Of a stretch of DNA of 64,000 nt, positions 43,434 through 55,830 are shown piece by piece. Origin of the DNA: Rhipidocladum racemiflorum (lineage: Eukaryota > Streptophyta > Magnoliopsida > Poales > Poaceae). Each line of letters opens with the position of its first letter. Position 1 is the stretch's first letter. The translations under genes and the position numbers were made by a program. The stretch is from NCBI GenBank assembly GCA_036346355.1, contig JAYEVF010000098.1:36001-100000 (forward strand), read 5' to 3'. A model generated the notes under the pieces. It was not told where the DNA came from, did no database searches, and worked only from the letters and a program-made list of their open reading frames with translations.

Positions 43434-45257
43434 ATGGCAACAGAGAAATACTCAAACAAGCCGCCAATCTTCGATGGCACAGACTTCCCCCACTGGCGGA
43501 TCCGGATGACTGCATATCTTCAAGCTCAAGGTAACGCGATTTGGCGCAAGGTAAAAATTTCATACGAGCTTCCTTCTAATGATGATATTGATAAAATCGA
43601 GTTTGAAAAAGATGTTGAAAACAATAATAGAGCTAGAAACATATTGTTTCAAGGACTTGCTAGAAAAGAATTCGATAGAGTCTGTCATTTACTCACTGCT
43701 CATGAAATTTGGAAATCTCTTCAAGATTATCATGAGGGCAATCGACTGTAAAAGAAGCTAGCCAAGATCAATTTAAAAAGGAATACACTAGATTTGAAAT
43801 GAACTCTGGAGAATCTCTAGATGATTGTTTTGCTCGCTTTAACAGAATCTTAAACAATCTTAGAGCTGTAGATGTAAAGTACACTGACTCTGAAAATGCT
43901 AGACATTTCCTATCATCTCTTGATCTTAAAATCTGGCAAATGAAAGTGACTGCTTTTAGGGAAGCTCACAAGATGAGTGAAATGACTTTGGATAAACTAT
44001 ATTCTAGTCTCAAAACTTTTGAGATAGACATTGTTTCAAGAATTTCCAATGATAACTCTATAGCTCTTAATGCTAATTCTTCATATGATAATGCTACTAG
44101 TTCTTCATCATCATATTCCATTACTGCTTTGAGTGCTCTTAGTGATGAACAACTAGATCAAATACCAGAAGATACACTTGCTCTTCTTTCCAAGCGTGTC
44201 AATGCAGCTTACATGAGATCAAGGGAGAGAAGAGGAGCCTCCATCCACTGCTACAACTGCGGCAAGGCCGGGCACATCCGTGCTAACTGTTTCAAGAACA
44301 AAGATAGAGAGGAGAAGGAGCAAAGCAACTCCTCCAAGTCCTTCCGGCCAAAAGAGAGCAAGGACAAAAATAAGCAACGGACAAAGAAGATGCTCAACAA
44401 AGTCTTCGCGGCAATTGGTCGCTTAGACTTAAGCGACATTGATGACTCAACTGACGATGAGAAGGAAGTGAAGCAAACGGTGAGCGAGAAAGATTTCAAC
44501 TGGTGTGCTTCATGGCGAAAGAGAACACTAGTGATTCTAATGACTACGACAGCACCTCCAGCGACGGTGATGAGGTAATACCCTCGTATGATGAGCTTTG
44601 TGAAGTTTTAGTCATATTGAGAAAATCTTTAAGAAAATCTTCACTCAAAAATAAAAACTTAGAGAAAGATCTATCCATGCTGAAAACTGAAAACTTAGAT
44701 CTTAGAAATTCAAATTCTGAAAAGACATGTGATTCTTGCTTAGATCTCAAATTTGAAAATAAATCTCTAAAAGAGGAACATATGATTAAACTAGAACAAG
44801 TTTATGCCAAACAATTGAAAAATGAAAAACTTGTGAAAAATGTTGGTTGCTCTACTGATTTACATGGTCAATCTTCTTGTTCTAAATGTTCCATACTAGA
44901 ATTGAAGTTGCATGATGCAGATGCTAAGATTACTCAATTGTTTAATGATTTGCTTACACATGAAGTTCTCTCATGCTCAACTTGTCGCAAGCAAAAAGGA
45001 AAAGTAAATGTTCCCTGTAATAATTGTTTAACACTCTCTCGAAAAATTGATTACTTGGAAAAAATTTTAGAACATTTTACTAAAGGAAAGAAAAATCTAA
45101 ATATGATTTTGGATCAATCAAAAGTCAGCACTCATCACAAAGGTTTAGGTTTTGATCCTTATGCTCATCACAAATCATATGCTCCTACTATTGTTAAAAC
45201 TCTTGAAAGTGGAAAGTTTGAAATTGTCAAAGAACCTGAGAAAACTGTCTTCAAATC
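43434..45257 (+). pseudogene. gag: Gag of Copia C, first part
   Basis: Starts MATEKYSNKPPIFDGTDFPH at 43434, chosen because Copia B gag starts at the matching point. A frameshift near 43750 leads to ESLDDCFARFNRILNNLR and LKIWQMKVTAF. The zinc knuckle CYNCGKAGHIRANC lies at 44249-44290, then a Lys-rich segment. A second frameshift near 44500 leads to an acidic stretch and a helical region with four CxxC sites (CDSC, CSKC, CSTC, CNNC; 44730-45030), then KKNLNMILDQSK. The frame is cut at 45257 by an insertion and continues in frame at 54134. Confidence 0.92.
44249..44290 (+). other. First Gag zinc knuckle of Copia C
   Basis: CYNCGKAGHIRANC, a complete CX2CX4HX4C knuckle. Confidence 0.96.
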
Positions 45258-47556
45258 TGTAACACCCCGGCATCTAATACGCCTGAATGCTACCAAACAT
45301 AGATTAAGTATCATCTAAAAACTACAAATAAAAGAAAATTACAGCAAAGGAACAATTGCTAGAACCAAAAATTTCGGCAGCATCTCCTTTGTTTAATCAT
45401 GATCTCGAGCAACCATAATAGCATGGCAGAATATGACATAATATGAAACATCTAAAACAGCAATAATAAGCGACACGGAAGCAATATGAGTCCACTTTAA
45501 GCATCACAAGGTCATCATTAGCCAAATGAAACGAATACGGCAATTCTAGCACACATCTAAACCATAAACATCAATTGTATCACATTAAATTTATTGTCAT
45601 GACTCCAAATGATTCCATTGTGGAATCAATTGCGTGAACTACGTGGAGATGTGTGACTATTCCCCTTTTCCCTCATGCCGATCTCAAGGTACCTAAAAAC
45701 AACATAAAACACAAGCGTGAGTTCAAAACTCAGCAAAGTGTATTGTAATGGAAAAACAAAGATCAAGTCAACAAACCATCATCACCAATCTCCAAAAGCA
45801 CATCATAACACAACATAGTTAGCATTCCAAACACCTTTTAAGCATCCATGTACTCACCTCGTGAGCAACTCATAAGTATTCACATCGTCATCTCATAAAC
45901 ATCAGCATATACATATTTCATTAATGCAATGCAATGCACATGTCTCCTTGGAAACTCATACCGGTATGGTGGAGTGCACACCCGTCGGCATGCACCCTTT
46001 TCCCCCTTCCATCCCGAAGATGGAGGGTGCCTATCACTCGCTTCCATTCACCACGGTGAATGGAATCACGATGTAGGTCTTACTCAAGAATAGCCCCGGA
46101 CTAGTCATAACGGTTCTCACCGACCCTCCCGGAATAGTTATGACTTATCTCACCTGGCCGGCCATGAAAATATGCCATGTATGCAAAATGGACAACAATG
46201 TACACATATATAGGAGTATTGCATATCATCACATGGCATGTAATCCACTTATCAACAATAAGTACATTTAAATCATGGCATAATGGCTTCATATCAAGCA
46301 ATACATGTAATTCATGGCAAGACAACATGTTATCTATTCCAAATACTATGAAGCACAACTAGCAACACATATAGCATACAATCCACACAACACACTTGCC
46401 TTCAATCGCGGGCAACGGAGTGACGAGAGGTTGAGGGCACTCCCGGAGGCACACCACCTGCAAACACGTGCCACACACTCAAATCAAGCCCAAAAAACAG
46501 TACACATACATCCCACTAACCCGACTTCGCTTACAACTCCTAAAATCAGAAAACAGCAAATCTGTCCCTTCGGGACAGCAGCCTTCCAATGAGCATAACT
46601 TCTGTTCTAGGACTCCAAATTGATTAAACGAGTACACCATCGCGAAGCTTAGGAAATTTCCTAGATTTTTCTAAGTATGGGGAAAAGCCAAATCGGCCTC
46701 TAAAATTGTTTAATCTAATGTTGAACACAGACTGTCCCAACCTCGTCACAGATTGGACAGCGCTCGGTAAAACGGCCATAACTTCCAGACCGTAACTCTA
46801 AAAATTCTCAAAAAAATACACAAAATAGATCTTGACGATACCTACAACTTCTTCAACAGGCGGTCGTCCAGATTCAGAGTCTAAAATTGCGAAATCGCCT
46901 GCCCTAACTCGGGTTCCCAATCTGCCCGAACCAGAACGTGAATACACCTCTAGTTTTCATCAATCCTACGCCATGGCAGCACCTCCCTTGATCTAAAAAC
47001 ATGGTATTCACCCTCTACAGCAGCAAGAGGTCTACCCCAAAAGATTCCCCATTACCTTCTTGGAGAATCACGAATCGACGGCCGAATCTTCGCGTTCTTC
47101 CCCCGGTTTTCCTCGCACGCGCCGATCCCGTCCAATCCACTCATCGCGGAGCTCCTCCACAGCAAGGGCAGCAGCGGGGCGAGTCGTGGCAGCGAGGAGG
47201 CATCCTTGAGGGTGCAAGGAGGAAGGGGTGGTGCGGCTTGGGGGGTGTGGAGGAGGAGGAGGAGAACTAGAGGGAGGAGGAGATGGGGAGAGGGGTGGCG
47301 GCTTGGGGGGCAAGGGGAGGGGCGCACCAATAGGGCAGGGCAGCAGGGTGTGTTGCCCTAAAGCTCTCCCTCATGGGCCCAATTCATTCCACCTTCGGCC
47401 CAATTGCTTTCCCCCACGGCCCGATCACCCAGAAAACAACCCGAACCTCCCGAAAACGACCCAAAACGACAAAGAAAATATGGTTTAATCTCATGCCGCA
47501 AAGTTTCACTCCCAAATATCATATTTTATAATGTCTCACCGTTCCGTAGTGTCACA
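45258..47556 (-). repeat. 3' LTR of the LARD-like element (subfamily I)
   Basis: Plus-strand ends TGTAACACCCCGG and CCGTAGTGTCACA. The internal side (47557 onward) carries the purine tract. It holds the hairpin cluster near 45960-46075 and the CTGTCCC-TTC-GGGACAG stem at 46562-46578, and has no CTCCTCG array. Confidence 0.95.
46562..46578. other. Conserved stem-loop, loop TTC
   Basis: CTGTCCC-TTC-GGGACAG, same stem as at 9124, 53134 and 58595. Confidence 0.9.
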
Positions 47557-47580
47557 TTCTCTCCCCCTTAACAGGATTCG
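47557..47580 (-). other. Polypurine tract of the LARD-like element
   Basis: The minus strand reads GAATCCTGTTAAGGGGGAG then AGAA directly before the LTR start TGTGACACTACGG. The context resembles that of Gypsy D (GATTCTATTAAGGGGGGAGG). Confidence 0.88.
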
Positions 47581-50500
47581 ACCTCGAATCTTACACGTTA
47601 ACTCTAAAACAATGTCCACTAGGGTCTCATCTTCTTTGCGAACTCAACACACCCACGCAAAGACTCAAGCGATAACAACGACAACCCAAATCTCCAAATC
47701 CATCTATTAACAAGAGTGACTTGACTTAGCTTAACTAAGTACCACTTGACATGATTCCTCATTTACTTCGATCTCTATCATGATTCATAAACTCAGAATG
47801 ACAGAATACCAACTGTAACACCCCATCCCTTCCAATTATTTGACCCCTTTTACAAGGAATCAAAATTTACTAATGTCATCTTCGCTCATAGCCTACATCG
47901 ACCATACTTTCCTTTCGACTGCCAACCACATTACACTTTTCATTCTATCCTCTCCCAGGCATAACGCACACCCAGGGACGTCTAGCTAAGACAATATCCA
48001 CGACAAAGCATTTTGCATCACAATTTCTATAACATTTGCTTCCACCCAACGATACTTTCAACCAAATTCAAACCACGACACCAACAACCTCCATCATCAT
48101 CCACCCTCATACCACTAATGTCCATCACCTAGCCCCAGCTAGGACCATAACTCACTACTAACTCTCAATTGGCACTTTTCCCCAAGAGGATGTCGCCCTC
48201 ACAACCAAATCACACAAACAACGAAGCCCACGAGTATAGCTCTTAGATTATACTCAACAATAACCCGATGCCCTTCTTATTCTCGCTCCTATCAATAGTG
48301 CAAAAGAAGTACGATTCTTTTGAATCCAAGTAGACCACATACAACAACTCGAACCTCAAAGCGCCACAAATCACTTTGGAAAGAACCCTGATAACATTGA
48401 AAGACCACCCTTTTGCTTTTCCTAAGTCAAGCCGCAAAGGAAAACTCAAATCTCAAATCAAAGCGATACAATTAGCATCGGGGAGCACTCAAACAAATAA
48501 AGACTCCACACAATTCTCTTGACGGAAGTTCTCAACAACTAAAGACAACTTGACTCGCTTTCACCACAGCCAAACTTTTCATTTTAACCAAAATCAACAT
48601 CTTGGAAGAGAACTGCCACAAAAACTCTCGAAGAGAAAGGGAAACTCAAATCCCTTGCATAACATAACCAAAATACCAGCATTTATCCATTCATTCCTTT
48701 TCATGCTAGAGAGCAATGGAAATCTCGATTCATAACACAGATGCGAATTCTTCAAGAGCACTCGGATTAGTCATATATCTCTATATGACTTCCTCACCGA
48801 TCTGGCTCAACAACTCTTTTATGCTTATAAAAGCGATGTCATGAATCTTTTTCACCATTTATTAGTCATGAAACCACGATACCCATTAACCATTCACAAA
48901 GAGACTTCATTCTCTTTGTCACATGATTGACACCCAACAACATCGATGATTGCTCAATTTCGCATAAACTACGACGGCGTTAACCGAAAAATACCCTATC
49001 GCATCACAACCCAACAACCACTTTGCGCAATGCGTGCAAAACATCGCATTTTAACCAAAGCCAATAACGAGAAGATAACATCAACTCTCAACTCAAACAT
49101 CTACGCCTAATAACCGCTACCAATTCTCTTAAAGAGAAAGGAAACACATTCCCAAATGAGGAACACCTTACCAACAAAATCACTTATGAAACAATCGTAA
49201 GATTCACCTTTTTGACACGCTCGCAAACACCACACACATTTCCCAAATAAATCCAACTCTAGTCACGAAAGAATTACAATTTAAGCGCTTAACTCGGGGT
49301 TACCAAAGATAAATCAGTTGAATGCTAAAGAGAGCGTCCCACCCCAACGCTTTGGGTGTTAAACCATACTCATAGCATAGACTAAACAGATTAGCCCAAA
49401 ACCAAAGATTGGCATGGTTCAATACCACACCACATTTGGAACCCATAAGCTGGTTACTTCAAATACTACTCTTTCCTCCATATTTCCAATCATCGGAGTC
49501 AAGTTTGTAACTTGACAAAATGCCACTTAATCAGGGGAGATTTTATTGCACACTAATCAAGACGCCTAAACAAAGAGGCGGGCACTCCAGAAAATTTATA
49601 CATTCATTTGAATCCATAAACCTTCAAAAGAAAGTTCGACTCAAATCCCACCGTTACTCGCATTCCAATACTCTTAGCCAATACGGATGTCATAATCACC
49701 CAAAACCCGAGAAATCCAACACTGTTGCACACAAGCTACAACATCTGCTCTTAATAAAATCACTTTTCACTATTCATATAACCACAATTGATTATATTAC
49801 CAACGAACCATAGACCATATCTACCGTATGACAATCAACAAGGAGAACTACGTTCTCACAACTCCAAAGACAATTATCTTATCGATTAATCCAACATAAG
49901 ACGAATATCAACAAATAATTATGGTCTAATAAACATGACGAACCATTATTCATGAAACATATTATACCAAGCGTAGCACACATCTCTTTACAATTATTCC
50001 GGCGTAATCAACAATTACCCTGGGTATAATCCCTAAGTCACATATTCCATATCACCTGTTCATTCCACCAATAATTAATACTAACCACGCGACACGATCT
50101 CCACTAGACATCCCTCATAAATACGGATCCCAGACAGACATCTGTCAAGAATAATTCAACATTTCCTACAATCATTCCATATATCCTCATTAATTGATTA
50201 CACGTAATTTTAAGTCACATTGTCGACCCACAATATTAACTGACCCACCAGCTACAATAGGTAGAATTTCACACCATCTTCTTGCTATAACAAGTTCATC
50301 AACCGAGACATTATATGCTAACTAATCTCAAACATCCATTAGATTCCATAACCCGCATCACTTTGCACACACCACTAGTCAACTTTCACTTTGGATCACC
50401 TGACGTCTCGTTTAATCATCTCTTATCAACACAATATTTTAGTTTATCTTTAAACAAACAACAAATTCACTTTAACCGAACCACTAGCTCATATCATCCG

Positions 50501-51815
50501 AAAACTCTAACTTCTCGTCATACACTTAACTTCTTAAACATCCGCGTGAATCACGCACCCAACTCTTAAGGAAACCATAATTGCTCCAGAAAGGAACAAC
50601 ACCCAAAACACCTTTCCTTCCGGAAAGCTCAACCATAAATCACAAGAGAAGTCAACTCTTAAATTCCCAAATGCAGACACGCAACTACTCCACAACTCTC
50701 GAGATCAACAACTTCCGCGAAGGAAGATGGTTGCAAGAGGGAAAACCCGGCGATGAACCAAATTTTTTTTTTTTTCAGATAAGGCCATAACCCCAAACTT
50801 CAAACTTTCACGAAACAAACGGTTTTTTTTTTCAAAGATGAATTCCCAAGCAAGTCATCATTGCGATCAAACACCACTTAGGCCCCGACAACGACGTCTG
50901 GCACAACACCGTAATAACTCTTTTAAACCTCGGCGAAAGACAAACACAAAAATAAATTGAAAACTTTCTCCGTAAAGCAACCGATCAACCACATCCTTTT
51001 CGACAAACCTTGACACCTAAATCCATGCGACTTAGATTTTTTTATCGAAACTTCAATAATTTCTTTTCAAATTGGAGAATGGTAACCCAGGAATCAATCT
51101 ATAAGTTTCTCTATAAGACAAACACAAATCGGCGTCAAAGCTGGCAAGGCGACCAAAAGAGGCGCAACCCTAAATTCTTCTTTGGTCTTCAACCAGAGAA
51201 GACAAAAACCAAAACCACCAAAAGACTATCGGTGAGTATCCAAAACCGAACACTTTTTTCTTTTATTTCGACCAACCAAAAACCAACCAAAATCGTTCGT
51301 CAAAACGGCAAAGGAAATTCAGAGGGTCAATCCACAACTCTACTACTCGACTCCAACCAACTACCCAATCTACGACAGAAAGGATAAGCACTCTCCCAAC
51401 AGGAGGTTAAAAGTCCATCGGTGATGGCACTAACCGGCCACACCGTCAAACCCAACATTACTACAAACAACAGAAGGTGACCGAAACCCTTTCGGCACCA
51501 CAACCCACATAATCTCAAATGTATCAACACAATCAATTCTTTCATAAACATAGCAACATATATTACCAAATGTAACATTCAACACCAAAGCTTAAATACA
51601 ACATTTAAGCGTAAAGCAACGGTACCCATACCCATTCCTACTGTGCAACAGAGTGTGTCAAGTTTTAAATTAATTATTCCACTTACACAAGTTTTAATGT
51701 TGCTATCCTATGGCAAAGTTTTAAGTAAAACCTAAGCCATGTTTCTAGGTTATCGCACTTCATATTTTAGTTGAACCTATAGTATGACACTAAATACACA
51801 TTCCAGGGACCTACA
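47581..51815 (-). other. Interior of the LARD-like element, no recognisable genes
   Basis: About 4.2 kb, visibly poor in G on the + strand. Open stretches exist on the + strand (for example 125 codons at 51010-51387) but show no known domain, lie antisense to the element, and are expected where stop codons thin out in skewed sequence. Two T runs (T13 at about 50763, T10 at about 50823) occur. Parts, such as the 'ctcgattcataacac' block near 48725, recur in the third copy at about 62194. A 19-bp copy of the primer-site/LTR junction lies at 47806-47824. Confidence 0.8.
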
Positions 51816-51819
51816 GCCC

Positions 51820-51831
51820 GCTCTGATACCA
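51820..51831 (-). other. Primer-binding site of the LARD-like element
   Basis: Minus-strand TGGTATCAGAGC, two bases from the LTR at 51834; initiator Met-tRNA complement. Confidence 0.93.
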
Positions 51832-51833
51832 AC

Positions 51834-54128
51834 TGTAACACCCCGGCATCAAAAACGCCTGAATGCTACCAAACATAGATTAAGTATCATCTAAAAACTA
51901 CAAATAAAAGAAAATTACAGCAAAGGAACAATTGCTAGAACCAAAAATTTCGGCAGCATCTCCTTTGTTTAATCATGATCTCGAGCAACCATAATAGCAT
52001 GGCAGAATATGACATAATATGAAACATCTAAAACAGCAATAATAAGCGACACGGAAGCAATATGAGTCCACTTTAAGCATCACAAGGTCATCATTAGCCA
52101 AATGAAACGAATACGGCAATTCTAGCACACATCTAAACCATAAACATCAATTGTATCACATTAAATTTATTGTCATGACTCCAAATGATTCCATTGTGGA
52201 ATCAATTGCGTGAACTACGTGGAGATGTGTGACTATTCCCCTTTTCCCTCATGCCGATCTCAAGGTACCTAAAAACAACATAAAACACAAGCGTGAGTTC
52301 AAAACTCAGCAAAGTGTATTGTAATGGAAAAACAAAGATCAAGTCAACAAACCATCATCACCAATCTCCAAAAGCACATCATAACACAACATAGTTAGCA
52401 TTCCAAACACCTTTTAAGCATCCATGTACTCACCTCGTGAGCAACTCATAAGTATTCACATCGTCATCTCATAAACATCAGCATATACATATTTCATTAA
52501 TGCAATGCAATGCACATGTCTCCTTGGAAACTCATACCGGTATGGTGGAGTGCACACCCGTCGGCATGCACCCTTTTCCCCCTTCCATCCCAAAGATGGA
52601 GGGTGCCTATCACTCGCTTCCATTCACCACGGTGAATGGAATCACGATGTAGGTCTTACTCAAGAATAGCCCCAGACTAGTCATAACGGTTCTCACCGAC
52701 CCTCCCGGAATAGTTATGACTTATCTCACCGGTCGGCCATGAAAATATGCCATGTATGCAAAATGGACAACAATGTACACATATATAGGAGTATTGCATA
52801 TCATCACATGGCATGTAATCCACTTATCAACAATAAGTACATTTAAATCATGGCATAATGGCTTCATATCAAGCAATACATGTAATTCATGGCAAGACAA
52901 CATGTTATCTATTCCAAATACTATGAAGCACAACTAGCAACACATATAGCATACAATCCACACAACACACTTGCCTTCAATCGCGGGCAACGGAGTGACG
53001 AGAGGTTGAGGGCACTCCCGAGGCACACCACCTGCAAACACGTGCCACACACTCAAATCAAGCCCAAAAACAGTACACATACATCCCACTAACCCGACTT
53101 AAACACAACTCCTAAAATCAGAAAACAGCAAATCTGTCCCTTCGGGACAGCAGCCTTCAATGAGCATAACTTCTGTTCTAGGACTCCAAATTGATTAAAC
53201 GAGTACACCATCGCGAAGCTTAGGAAATTTCCTAGATTTTTCTAAGTATGGGGAAAAGCCAAATCGGCCTCTAAAATTGTTTAATCTAATGTTGAACACA
53301 GACTGTCCCAACCTCGTCACAGATTGGACAGCGCTCGGTAAAACGGCCATAACTTCCAGACCGTAACTCTAAAAATTCTCAAAAAAATACACAAAATAGA
53401 TCTTGACGATACCTACAACTTCTTCAACAGGCGGTCGTCCAGATTCAGAGTCTAAAATTGCGAAATCGCCTGCCCTAACTCGGGTTCCCAATCTGCCCGA
53501 ACCAGAACGTGAATACACCTCTAGTTTTCATCAATCCTACGCCATGGCAGCACCTCCCTTGATCTAAAAACATGGTATTCACCCTCTACAGCAGCAAGAG
53601 GTCTACCCCAAAAGATTCCCCCATTACCTTCTTGGAGAATCACGAATCGACGGCCGAATCTTCGCGTTCTTCCCCCGGTTTTCCTCGCACGCGCCGATCC
53701 CGTCCAATCCACTCATCGCGGAGCTCCTCCACAGCAAGGGCAGCAGCGGGGCGAGTCGTGGCAGCGAGGAGGCATCCTTGAGGGTGCAAGGAGGAAGGGG
53801 TGGTGCGGCTTGGGGGGTGTGGAGGAGGAGGAGGAGAACTAGAGGGAGGAGGAGATGGGGAGAGGGGTGGCGGCTTGGGGGGCAAGGGGAGGGGCGCACC
53901 AATAGGGCAGGGCAGCAGGGTGTGTTGCCCTAAAGCTCTCCCTCATGGGCCCAATTCATTCCACCTTCGGCCCAATTGCTTTCCCCCACGGCCCGATCAC
54001 CCAGAAAACAACCCGAACCTCCCGGAAACGACCCAAAACGACAAAGAAAATATGGTTTAATCTCATGCCGCAAAGTTTCACTCCCAAATATCATATTTTA
54101 TAATGTCTCACCGTTCCGTAGTGTCACA
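51834..54128 (-). repeat. 5' LTR of the LARD-like element (subfamily I)
   Basis: Nearly identical to 45258-47556; visible differences are few (for example 'catcaaaaacgcc' versus 'catctaatacgcc', and an indel near 53100). The stem-loop copy is at 53134-53150. Confidence 0.95.
53134..53150. other. Conserved stem-loop, loop TTC (second LTR)
   Basis: CTGTCCC-TTC-GGGACAG, identical to the copy at 46562. Confidence 0.9.
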
Positions 54129-54133
54129 AAATC

Positions 54134-54491
54134 TGCTGGAATTTTATCTTCTACAATGATGAATGCAAATGTTGCTTCTGCTCCTAAAGTCAAACCATTT
54201 GTTAAGTACAATTGCACTCATTGTGGAAAAGATGGTCATTTGGTGAATTTTTGTTTTAGACTAGCCAAACAACAGAGAAAGGAAAATTCAAAGGCTAACT
54301 TTAGACAAACACGTATCATTTCTCAACATGTTCCGCTAGTGAAAGCAAACAAAATTCCTCGAAATTCATCTACTTTGCATTCACAAGCTTTTGTACGATC
54401 ACCTCCTCGTCGAGTGATTCAGTGCTGGATACCTAAATCATATTTCTCTAACCCCAGCGCTGAATCCTCGGCATCTTCTGTTCACAACATG
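54134..54491 (+). pseudogene. gag: Gag of Copia C, second part with second zinc knuckle
   Basis: The frame continues directly from 45257 once one copy of AAATC is discounted. It shows the second knuckle CTHCGKDGHLVNFC (54213-54254) and a basic, Ser/Pro-rich tail (VIQCWIPKSYF). It ends at a TAG at 54492, from where the same frame reads on into protease; SIRE elements often separate gag and pol by such a stop. Confidence 0.9.
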
Positions 54492-54900
54492 TAGGTAGTA
54501 CGAGAAGGGAAGGAGAACATCTGGGTTGTTGATTCAGGATGCTGCCAACACATGACAGGCAACCCAAGTTGGTTCTCCTCCCTAACAAAAGCATCACGGA
54601 GCAAACGATCACTTTTGGAGATGCTACTACTGGACGCGTCATTGCAAAAGGTACAGTGAAGGTAAATGAGCACTTTACTTTAAAGAATGTCTCTTTGGTG
54701 TCTAAACTGAAATTCAACCTTCTGTCTGTATCTCAATTGTTGGATGAAAACTTTGAAGTAAGTTTTAAACCGAATACATGTAGAGTACTCGATGCTTCTG
54801 GAAACTTGATTCTTGAGATATCTAGACTTGGAAAAATTTTCATAGCAAATTTTAGCAATGCTTCAAGTTCACATTGTTTTGTTGCTTCAGAATCTAGAAA
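54492..54900 (+). pseudogene. pol: Copia C protease
   Basis: After the TAG the frame gives WVVDSGC (catalytic D-S-G at 54531-54539) and QHMTGNPSWFSSL. A frameshift near 54600 follows, then TITFGDATTGRVIAKGTV and LLSVSQLLDENFEVSF, the usual linker to integrase. Apart from the shift the domain is well kept. Confidence 0.9.
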
Positions 54901-55830
54901 TCTCAATTTTTGGCATCGTCGGTTAGGCCACATGGGCTTTGATCTGTTATCTAGATTGATTGGTCTAGACTTAATTCGTGGCTTGCCGAAATTAAAATCT
55001 TGCAAAGACATTGTTTGTGCTTCCTGTCGACATGGTAAGATGGTTGGAGCCCCTCATGCTCCTGTCTCAACTGTGATGACCACCGGCCCCGGTCAACTTC
55101 TTCACATGGATACAGTAGGACCATCTCGAATCCAATCGCCCAGAGGTAAGTGGTACTTTCTAGTAATTGTTGATGATTATTCGAGATACTCTTGGGTGCA
55201 TTTTCTCTCTTCAAAAGATGAGATCTTTGGACTTTTTCATGTTTTCATTAAAAGATTGATAAATGAATTGCCTAACACATTGAAAACCATAAGAACTGAT
55301 AATGGTTCGGAATTCAAAAATGCTTTGTTCAAATCTTTTTGTGAAACTAATGGAATTGAACATCAATTTTCATCGCCATATGCTCCCTCACAGAATGGTG
55401 TTGTAGAAAGGAAAAATAGAACTTTGATTCAAATGGCTAGAACTATGCTAGATGAATACAACACTTCAAGAAAATTTTGGGCTGAGGCAATTTCTTCTGC
55501 TTGCTATATATCAAATATGGTCTATCTCAGAGCTTTACTTGGTAAAACATCTTATGAACTGAGATTTGATCGTAAACCATCTGTTTCTCACTTACAAGTG
55601 TTTGGTTGCAAATGCTTTATTCTTAAACATGGAAATCTTGATAAATTCGAAGCTCGTAGTACATATGGCATCTTCCTTGGTTATTCGTTGCACTCTCGTG
55701 GATATCGTGTACTTGATTTATCGACTAACAAATTGTTGGAGACATGCGATGTTACTTTTGATGAGGCTAGCCCTGGAGCTAGACCCGACATTTCAGGTTC
55801 ACGAGAAGATTTAGAGCCAATCTTTTTGGA
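54901..55830 (+). pseudogene. pol: Copia C integrase, intact core
   Basis: Part of a long open frame (54539-56992, 817 codons). The zinc-binding residues are H126 and H131 (FWHRRLGHMG) with C160 and C163. The acidic triad is D191 (HMDTVGPS), D254 (RTDNGSEF) and E290 (SQNGVVERKN). The Copia-specific C-terminal segment follows (VFGCKCFILKHGNLDKF, GIFLGYSLHSRGYRV). No break is seen within integrase. An acidic linker (EENDEDNDDDE) leads to RT. Confidence 0.95.

Larger units (their letters stand above)
45258..54128 (-). mobile_element. Complete coding-poor (LARD-like) LTR retrotransposon inside Copia C gag
   Basis: 8,871 bp with LTRs of 2,299 and 2,295 bp and a perfect duplication AAATC (45253-45257 and 54129-54133). 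The primer site is near 51820 and the purine tract near 47557, so the sense strand is minus. The 4.28-kb interior shows no recognisable gag or pol on either strand. The two LTRs look nearly identical by eye, so the insertion is recent relative to its neighbours. It would need proteins from another element. Confidence 0.95.

Noticed and set aside
47001..47488. Gly- and Pro-rich frames on both strands (repeated at 53572-54060)
   Set aside because: Low-complexity G-rich part of the LARD LTR, present identically in both LTRs.
51010..51387. 125-codon + strand frame in the LARD interior
   Set aside because: Antisense to the element, no domain recognised; expected from skewed composition. The region was kept as noncoding interior.
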